Program-made: the position numbers and the translations under genes | Origin: Marivita sp. S6314 | GTDB lineage: Bacteria > Pseudomonadota > Alphaproteobacteria > Rhodobacterales > Rhodobacteraceae | Direction of reading: 5' to 3' | Length of the DNA stretch: 64,000 bases | NCBI RefSeq assembly: GCF_023015985.1 | Contig: NZ_JALKAO010000001.1 | Location: 186,001-250,000, forward strand | Shown here: piece by piece, positions 58,880 through 64,000 of the stretch | Position numbering within the stretch: the first letter of the stretch is position 1 | Layout: every line of letters starts with the position of its first letter | Notes under the pieces: model-generated | What the model was told of the DNA's origin: nothing | What the model saw: the letters and a program-made list of their open reading frames with translations, nothing else | Databases searched by the model: none

Positions 58880-58901
58880 CGGTTTTTCCCCGCAAAGTCC
58901 A

Positions 58902-58918
58902 TTTTGGTATACAATAGC
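58902..58918 (-). promoter_or_regulatory. Conserved GCTATTGTATACCAAAA motif upstream of lipA
   Basis: In lipA orientation it differs from the acnA-upstream site (21136-21152) at two A/T positions out of 17. On the plus strand TGGTATACAAT could also serve as an extended -10 element for the divergent small ORF. Confidence 0.5.
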
Positions 58919-58928
58919 ATAAGTCTTA

Positions 58929-59001
58929 GCAGGAGGTAGTACCAGTGTTGCATAGCTGCATTGCAGCTTTCAAATTCCCATCGGTAACGAGTACCTCCTG
59001 C
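58929..59001. repeat. Inverted repeat GCAGGAGGTA ... TACCTCCTGC
   Basis: Exact 10-bp arms at 58929-58938 and 58992-59001 enclose most of the candidate 25-codon ORF. In RNA the right arm would pair with and mask the AGGAGG ribosome binding site in the left arm. A smaller GCTGC-ATT-GCAGC hairpin lies between. Confidence 0.55.
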
Positions 59002-59022
59002 ACCCTCAAATCAAGACGTTAG
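58945..59022 (+). CDS. Candidate 25-residue leader peptide or small protein
   Basis: A GTG start (or the next codon, TTG) follows AGGAGG by 8 nt. The ORF opens [11 protein letters not shown], contains two cysteines and ends KSRR before TAG. It lies in the 196-bp gap between lipA and the DUF6456 gene, on the opposite strand to both. The ribosome binding site is among the best in the window, but its sequestration by the inverted repeat, and the small size, leave it open whether it is translated. Confidence 0.35.
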   Translation: MLHSCIAAFKFPSVTSTSCTLKSRR

Positions 59023-59075
59023 CGGGTGTCGCGGCCCGGTTCTGTTGCGGCGATCTGTCCGGGCCCAGCCGCGCC

Positions 59076-60116
59076 CTACCCGATCAGCGCGGCCTTGGCG
59101 GCACGGTTTTTCGCATAAAACAGGCTCAGCCGTTGCAACGCGATGCGCAGCACCACCTTGCCGGACCGGGCCGACCATCCAAGGCGCTTTTCCGTCGCCT
59201 CAAGCCCTTCGCGCAGACAACAGCAGCGCAGCACAACATCGCTCAGACCCGGCCCAAGATCCTTGATCGCATCCAGCGTGCGCTCAATCGCTTCGCCACG
59301 GCGGATGTTGTGGTCCTGCCGGGCCTTGGCATAGTGCCGGTCCAGCGCCTCGGGGCTGTCCCACCCCAGCAAATCGGCCTGTTGAAACTCCGCCACCGCG
59401 TAATCCTCATGCAACCGGTCCCCGGCGGTCACAAAATCCTGCGGCAGAAATGGCTGGCCATCCGGCCCTTTGCGACGCGACAAGGCGACCATCGGGCTTT
59501 CGAAACCGGGGCCATTCGACAGGCTCCGGTTGCGCATCCGCCGATCCGGCAGCGCGGCGTCCAAACCATCGGCAGCGGCAGCCCCCTGCTGGGTGGCCCG
59601 GCATTCCCGCGCGGCCATCAAGGCGGGCAATTGCCGCCGCCCTTCCTTGGTCACCCGGTAGCGTTTGACCGTCGTGCCGCCCTCCTCGGCAACCCAGTCG
59701 CGCAGGATAAACGCCGCGGCCAGCCCGGTGTCCAGCGTGCTGACAACACGCGTGTCGCCTTCGCCCTGTATCCGGACAATCGCGGGCTGTGGCAGGTTTT
59801 GGTTGTAGAGCAGCAGCGATCCCGGCTGGCTCAGATGGCGCAACGCCTCGCAGGCCGCATCCAGCGCCGCAGGTGTGACATCCGGCGTGTCGGACACCGG
59901 CTCCATTTCGGAAAACGCCTGATCCAGCAACGGATCATCCCGCATCGCTTCTAGTTTGCGCACCTGGCGCATCACGGTCGAGGCATGGCACCCTTCCAGC
60001 CGGGCAATCTCGCGGATCGCTTTGCCTTCGGAAACATGCGCCAGATACCGGCGCGCGGCCTCTGGCAAAAGTGCATCAAACGCATCCCGCGTCTTTACGT
60101 GTCGCAGTTCAGTCAT
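59076..60116 (-). CDS. DUF6456 helix-turn-helix protein
   Basis: A 346-residue protein: an N-terminal helix-turn-helix (AREIARLEGCHASTVMRQVRKLEAM-like, near residues 35-60), a middle VKRYRVTKEGRRQLPALMA winged-helix-like segment and the conserved C-terminal DUF6456 region (RLHEDYAVAEFQQ ... DVVLRCCCLREGLEATEKRLGWSARSGKVVLRIAL). It probably binds DNA; no target is known to me. ATG at 60114-60116. DnaA-type boxes lie 30-50 bp upstream. Confidence 0.8.
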   Translation of the reverse strand: MTELRHVKTRDAFDALLPEAARRYLAHVSEGKAIREIARLEGCHASTVMRQVRKLEAMRDDPLLDQAFSEMEPVSDTPDVTPAALDAACEALRHLSQPGSLLLYNQNLPQPAIVRIQGEGDTRVVSTLDTGLAAAFILRDWVAEEGGTTVKRYRVTKEGRRQLPALMAARECRATQQGAAAADGLDAALPDRRMRNRSLSNGPGFESPMVALSRRKGPDGQPFLPQDFVTAGDRLHEDYAVAEFQQADLLGWDSPEALDRHYAKARQDHNIRRGEAIERTLDAIKDLGPGLSDVVLRCCCLREGLEATEKRLGWSARSGKVVLRIALQRLSLFYAKNRAAKAALIG

Positions 60117-60145
60117 CGAAGTCCCCCATAGAACGTCTGTTAGAA

Positions 60146-60166
60146 TTATCCCCAGGTTTATCCACA
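60146..60166 (+). promoter_or_regulatory. Two DnaA-type boxes in tandem
   Basis: TTATCCCCA (60146-60154, one mismatch) and the perfect TTATCCACA (60158-60166) lie in the same orientation, 12 bp apart, in the promoter region of the DUF6456 gene. Confidence 0.45.
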
Positions 60167-60230
60167 GACGATGCAACCTAAGAGTGTATTTGTTTCTGAT
60201 TTGTTAACTTTCGGCAGTGGAATAGGTTTT

Positions 60231-60257
60231 GTTTCCAAACCGTAAACAATTGGAAAC
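60231..60257. promoter_or_regulatory. Inverted repeat GTTTCCAA-N11-TTGGAAAC
   Basis: Exact 8-bp arms at 60231-60238 and 60250-60257 in the divergent DUF6456/DUF6477 promoter region, about 100 bp before the DUF6477 start. It looks like a dimeric regulator site. Confidence 0.4.
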
Positions 60258-60360
60258 CCCACCGTTCGGTGCTCCCCGCCTCAGGCAACACATCTTTAGG
60301 TTGTGCAATGGTTCTGCCGACTCGCGGCGAAACACGCCGTCCACGGAAGGGGAATTCTCA

Positions 60361-60672
60361 ATGCAAGATCTACTGACCCAGCTTTCACATCTGCGCCGGC
60401 CACGGCTGCTTATTCGGGCCGCGCGCATCGCTTCGCAAGACTACCGGCGCGCGACCCGTCTGCCGCGTTTGCTGGGCTATGGAACAAATCTCAAAACCGG
60501 GCCCGCGCTTATGAAGCTGATGTCTTTGGAAAGCGCGATGAACGACAAACGCGAAAGCGGCGACGCCTCTTACAGCATCGCCGCCCATGTCGATCTCCTG
60601 ACCGCGATCATGGGCGAATCCCAACTGCTCAAAGCGCAGTCAGCGGATCGGCCCGCGCCGCGCCTTACATGA
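60361..60672 (+). CDS. DUF6477 family small protein
   Basis: A 103-residue basic protein, MQDLLTQLSHLRRPRLLIRAARIASQDYRR at the N-terminus, without signal or membrane segment. It matches a small family that I know only from Rhodobacterales; function unknown. A GGAAGGGGA site precedes the ATG. Overlaps the convergent MttB-homologue gene by 8 bp. Confidence 0.75.
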   Translation: MQDLLTQLSHLRRPRLLIRAARIASQDYRRATRLPRLLGYGTNLKTGPALMKLMSLESAMNDKRESGDASYSIAAHVDLLTAIMGESQLLKAQSADRPAPRLT

Positions 60673-62209
60673 AAGCGTCCGGCATCGACGCTTTCTTCTG
60701 GGTGACATAATCGGTCAGCGCCTCGTCAATCGCCGGATCAAGCGGCGGCTGGCGGTAATTGTCGATCAGGTACTGCACCCGTTCGGTGGCCAATGCCATC
60801 GTGTCGCGCGCGCCCTCTTCCGACCATGTCTCGTAGGGTTTGAAATCCGACACTTCGGACCGCCAGAACGCCGACTTGAAATTGGCCTGCGTGTGCGCAC
60901 AGCCTAGATAGTGACCGCCCGGCCCCACTTCGGCAATCGCATCCATCGCCAGCGTATCTTGATCCACCGTGACGCCCTGCGCCATCTTGTGCAGTGCCCC
61001 AAGCTGGTCGGCATCCATGACGAATTTCTCGAAGGACGACACCAAACCGCCCTCAAGCCATCCACAGGCATGCAGCATGAAGTTCACGCCGGACAACAGC
61101 CCCATGTTCAGGCTGTTGGCTGTCTCGTATGCCGCCTGCGCATCTGGCAGTTTGGACCCGGTAAAGCTGCCGGCTGACCGGAACGGCAGCCCCAGTCGCC
61201 GCGCCAACTGCCCGGCCCCGTAGGTCACCTGGCTGGCCTCGGGCGTGCCGAAGGTCGGCGCGCCAGAGTTCATGTCGATGGAGGTCACAAACGCCCCGAA
61301 GATCACCGGCGCGCCCGGACGGATCAACTGGCTATAGGCGATGCCCGCCATCACCTCGGCCAGCACCTGCACCAAAGTGCCTGCAACAGACACCGGGGCC
61401 ATAGCCCCACCCACGATGAACGGGCTGATGATGCAGCCCTGATTGTTCTGCGCATAAACTTCCAACGCGCCCATCATCACGTCGTCGAATGTCATCGGCG
61501 AATTGATGTTGATGAGCGATGTCATCACCGTGTTGTCCTGCACGAACTCTTTGCCGAACAGGATCTCGCACATCTCGACGCTGTCCTGCGCGCGGCTCGG
61601 TTCCGTGACCGACCCCATGAACGGCTTGTCGCTTAGCGTCATATGCGCCTTAAGCATGTCCAGATGGCGCTTGTTGACGGGAATATCCGTGGGTTCACAC
61701 ACGGTGCCGCCGGAATGGTGCAACCATTTCGACATGTAGCCCAGCTTCACGAACTTCTCGAAATCCGCCATCGTCGCATAGCGACGACCCCCTGCTGCAT
61801 CATGCACAAACGGCGGGCCGTAGACCGGTGCCAGCACAAGGTTCCGCCCGCCAATTTCGACGGTGCGGTCCGGGTTGCGCGCATGCTGGGTAAAGGACGA
61901 CGGTGCCGTGCTGCACAGCTTGCGGGCCAATCCCTTGGGGATACGCACACGTTCGCCGTTGATGTCCGCACCCGCGTCGCGCCAGCGCTCCAGCGCTGCG
62001 GGGTTGTTCACGAAGGCAACGCCGATCTCTTCCAGAACGGTCTCCGCATGGGCTTCGATCGTTTCCAGCGCCTCTTCGTTCAGAATCTCGAAGTTCGGGA
62101 TCTTGCGTTCGATGAACTTTGCCGTCTCAACCGAAACCGCCGAACGCTCTGCACGCCGGGCTGCGCCACCGCCACCACGGGCGCGTCTGCGGGTTGCTGC
62201 TTCTGCCAT
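60665..62209 (-). CDS. Trimethylamine methyltransferase (MttB) family protein, non-pyrrolysine type
   Basis: A 514-residue COG5598-type corrinoid-dependent methyltransferase. Visible blocks are FEILNEEALETIEAHAETVLEEIGV, GGTVCEPTDIPVNKRHLDM, INSPMTFDDVMMGAL and GGHYLGCAHTQANFKSAFWRSEVSDF. The frame has no internal amber codon, so it lacks the pyrrolysine of archaeal MttB and may act on glycine betaine, carnitine or another quaternary amine. No corrinoid protein gene is next to it. The ATG follows GGAGG by 6 nt. Confidence 0.88.
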   Translation of the reverse strand: MAEAATRRRARGGGGAARRAERSAVSVETAKFIERKIPNFEILNEEALETIEAHAETVLEEIGVAFVNNPAALERWRDAGADINGERVRIPKGLARKLCSTAPSSFTQHARNPDRTVEIGGRNLVLAPVYGPPFVHDAAGGRRYATMADFEKFVKLGYMSKWLHHSGGTVCEPTDIPVNKRHLDMLKAHMTLSDKPFMGSVTEPSRAQDSVEMCEILFGKEFVQDNTVMTSLININSPMTFDDVMMGALEVYAQNNQGCIISPFIVGGAMAPVSVAGTLVQVLAEVMAGIAYSQLIRPGAPVIFGAFVTSIDMNSGAPTFGTPEASQVTYGAGQLARRLGLPFRSAGSFTGSKLPDAQAAYETANSLNMGLLSGVNFMLHACGWLEGGLVSSFEKFVMDADQLGALHKMAQGVTVDQDTLAMDAIAEVGPGGHYLGCAHTQANFKSAFWRSEVSDFKPYETWSEEGARDTMALATERVQYLIDNYRQPPLDPAIDEALTDYVTQKKASMPDAFM

Positions 62210-62403
62210 GAAGGACCTCCAAACACGTTGCATCGGTGCCGCCCCGGCCCCGCTTGGCCCCTGCTTAATATGAGATCGACATGCGTCAGGGACGAATTGC
62301 GTCCCATGCGTTGCGAAAGCGACATTCAGGCGGCCAAGGCCCCGTTCCGGAACCCTTTGCAGCCGGTCTGCGTTTCCCTTCATAGCAAGTGCAGGAGAAC
62401 CCG

Positions 62404-62580
62404 ATGCGATACGCCCCGAAAAAAACCTTTGCCATGATCACCGTCCTGCTGACCGGGCTGGCGGTTGCCCTGGCCGGATTTTCCGGGCTGGTGATCCCCT
62501 TCGGCATCTCGATTGTGCTGTGTTTCCTGGTCTGGATCGTCGGCGCATGGATCGTGCACGTGACCTTCGACACCGCATAA
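62404..62580 (+). CDS. Small two-helix membrane protein
   Basis: A 58-residue protein (MRYAPKKTFAMITVLLTGLA...) with two hydrophobic helices separated by a short IPFG turn, and a good AGGAG site before its ATG. No family recognised. It lies between the divergent MttB-homologue gene and guaA, 75 bp upstream of guaA. Confidence 0.6.
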   Translation: MRYAPKKTFAMITVLLTGLAVALAGFSGLVIPFGISIVLCFLVWIVGAWIVHVTFDTA

Positions 62581-62655
62581 CGACAGCGGCGGGTCCCCGG
62601 TCCAAGGCGCAAGAGGGAATATTGCCATTTACCATCGCTCTGCCTATCAGGAGCC

Positions 62656-64000
62656 ATGAGCACCACAGAACATGACCGCCTTCTTATCATCGACTTTGGC
62701 AGCCAGGTCACGCAGCTGATTGCGCGCCGGTTGCGAGAGTTGAATGTCTACTGCGAAATCCATCCCTACCAGAACGTCACGGATGCGTTTCTGAGCGCCT
62801 TTACGCCCAAAGCCATCATCTTTTCCGGCGGGCCGGACAGCGTGATGCGTGACGGCTCTCCGCGTCCGCCCAAGTCGGCCTACACGCTGGGCGTGCCGAT
62901 CCTCGGCATCTGCTACGGTCAGCAGGTCATGATGCATGATCTGGGCGGCACAGTGGAAGCGGGCGAACACGCCACGGCCGAATTTGGCCGCGCCTATGTC
63001 ACCCCAACAGATGCCCGCGATGATCTGTTGTCCGGCTGGTTCATGGATGGCTCGGGCCGCGAACAGGTCTGGATGAGCCACGGCGACCATGTCTCTGAAA
63101 TCGCACCGGGATTCGAAGTTCTGGGCACCTCCCCCGGCGCGCCCTTTGCGATCACCGCCGACCGGACCCGGCATTTCTACGCGGTGCAGTTCCACCCCGA
63201 GGTCCACCACACGCCGAACGGCAAGACATTGTATCAGAACTTCGTGCAGCTTGCCGGGTTCAAGGGCGACTGGACCATGGACGCCTACCGCGAACAGGCC
63301 ATCGCAAAGATCAAGGATCAGGTGGGCGACAAAAAGGTCATCTGCGCCCTGTCCGGTGGTGTCGACAGTTCCGTTGCCGCCGCCCTGCTGCACGAGGCGA
63401 TTGGCGACCAGCTCACCTGCGTCTTCGTCGACCACGGCTTGCTGCGTCTGAACGAGGCCGAGGAAGTCGTGGCCATGTTCCGCGACCACATGAACCTGCA
63501 GGTCATCCATGCGCAGGAACAGGAGTTGTTCCTTGGCGAACTGGAGGGCCAAAGCGACCCCGAAACCAAGCGCAAAATCATCGGGCGCCTCTTCATCGAC
63601 GTTTTCCAGAAATACGCCAACGAAATCGAAGGCGCAGAGTTTCTGGCCCAAGGCACGCTCTACCCGGACGTGATCGAATCCGTCTCGTTCAGTGGCGGAC
63701 CATCGGTCACCATCAAAAGCCACCACAATGTCGGCGGCTTGCCCGAAAAGATGGGCCTCAAACTGGTCGAACCGCTGCGCGAGCTTTTCAAGGACGAAGT
63801 CCGCGCGCTCGGGCACGAACTGGGCCTGCCTGCCAGCTTCATCGGACGCCATCCCTTCCCCGGCCCCGGTCTGGCCATCCGCTGCCCCGGTGAAATCACC
63901 CGCGAAAAGCTGGAGATCCTGCGCAAGGCCGATGCGGTCTATATCGACCAGATCCGCAAACACGGTCTCTATGACGACATCTGGCAGGCCTTCGTGGCCA
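62656..64000 (+). CDS. guaA: GMP synthase (glutamine-hydrolysing), partial at right edge
   Basis: Converts XMP to GMP. The visible 448 residues contain the glutaminase domain (nucleophile cysteine in [10 protein letters not shown] near residue 86, [11 protein letters not shown]) and the ATP pyrophosphatase P-loop [15 protein letters not shown] near residue 233. The dimerisation domain begins at about [15 protein letters not shown]. The family is about 520 residues, so the end lies outside the window. AGGAG precedes the ATG. Confidence 0.97.
   Translation, partial: MSTTEHDRLLIIDFGSQVTQLIARRLRELNVYCEIHPYQNVTDAFLSAFTPKAIIFSGGPDSVMRDGSPRPPKSAYTLGVPILGICYGQQVMMHDLGGTVEAGEHATAEFGRAYVTPTDARDDLLSGWFMDGSGREQVWMSHGDHVSEIAPGFEVLGTSPGAPFAITADRTRHFYAVQFHPEVHHTPNGKTLYQNFVQLAGFKGDWTMDAYREQAIAKIKDQVGDKKVICALSGGVDSSVAAALLHEAIGDQLTCVFVDHGLLRLNEAEEVVAMFRDHMNLQVIHAQEQELFLGELEGQSDPETKRKIIGRLFIDVFQKYANEIEGAEFLAQGTLYPDVIESVSFSGGPSVTIKSHHNVGGLPEKMGLKLVEPLRELFKDEVRALGHELGLPASFIGRHPFPGPGLAIRCPGEITREKLEILRKADAVYIDQIRKHGLYDDIWQAFVA

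Overview
The window is a G+C-rich bacterial chromosome segment packed with genes on both strands. It looks like a marine alphaproteobacterium of the Rhodobacteraceae (Roseobacter group). The evidence is a dusB-ntrB-ntrC-ntrY-ntrX / trkA-trkH-hfq-hflX gene order as in Rhodobacter, a B12-dependent class II ribonucleotide reductase, yajC-secD-secF followed by ccmABCDG, and small families typical of the group (DUF6456, DUF6477). Most of the window is conserved core genome. No rRNA operon, insertion sequence, prophage or CRISPR array is visible.

Layout. 1-3.0 kb: 5'-terminal part of nrdJ (runs off the left edge), with NrdR- and DnaA-type sites upstream. 3.5-5.4 kb: tRNA-Pro, a DUF192 protein, a double cold-shock-domain protein and pdxH. 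5.6-12.9 kb, plus strand: fabI, two LysE exporters, gpt, an aminotransferase, a SurA/PpiD-type foldase and trpE. 12.9-17.1 kb: sufE, a lipoprotein, rnd, purN-purM and tRNA-Ile2. 17.2-24.6 kb: an orphan HEXXH protein resembling polymorphic-toxin metallopeptidases, a CbiX/SirB-type chelatase, an SDR dehydrogenase, a lipid A-type acyltransferase, a DUF1223 protein, acnA and a free-standing DUF4347-like protein. 25-32 kb, minus strand: yajC-secD-secF, a TSUP permease, an Mth938-domain protein and the ccmABCDG cytochrome c maturation genes. 32-38.4 kb: a trypsin-like protease, serS, a TspO-like membrane protein, a beta-hydroxyacid dehydrogenase and a penicillin acylase-family hydrolase. 38.4-51.5 kb, minus strand: hflX, hfq, trkH, trkA, an intruding Imm11-type immunity gene, ntrX, ntrY, ntrC, ntrB and dusB. 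51.7-64 kb: ispF-pgpA-cinA, an MmgE/PrpD protein, a RatA-like protein, hpt, a LysR regulator, two cytochromes c, lipA, a DUF6456 regulator, DUF6477, a non-pyrrolysine MttB homologue, a tiny membrane protein and the start of guaA.

Functional links. The ntrBC/ntrYX two-component genes govern nitrogen and redox responses; their regulators lack the sigma-54-contact GAFTGA loop. Ccm proteins mature the c-type cytochromes, two of which lie at 56.6-57.9 kb. NrdJ, the CbiX/SirB-type chelatase and the MttB homologue all point to corrinoid use.

Most unusual items: (i) an accessory segment holding an Imm11 gene between ntrX and trkA, flanked by near-identical 17-bp direct repeats; (ii) a 17-nt motif (GCWATWGTATACCAAAA) shared upstream of acnA and lipA; (iii) a twin-hairpin element present twice, just after stop codons, with compensatory stem changes; (iv) a possible 25-codon ORF with a strong ribosome binding site enclosed by an inverted repeat near lipA; (v) two orphan peptidase-like genes of lower G+C. 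All calls come from reading the sequence; no database search was run.
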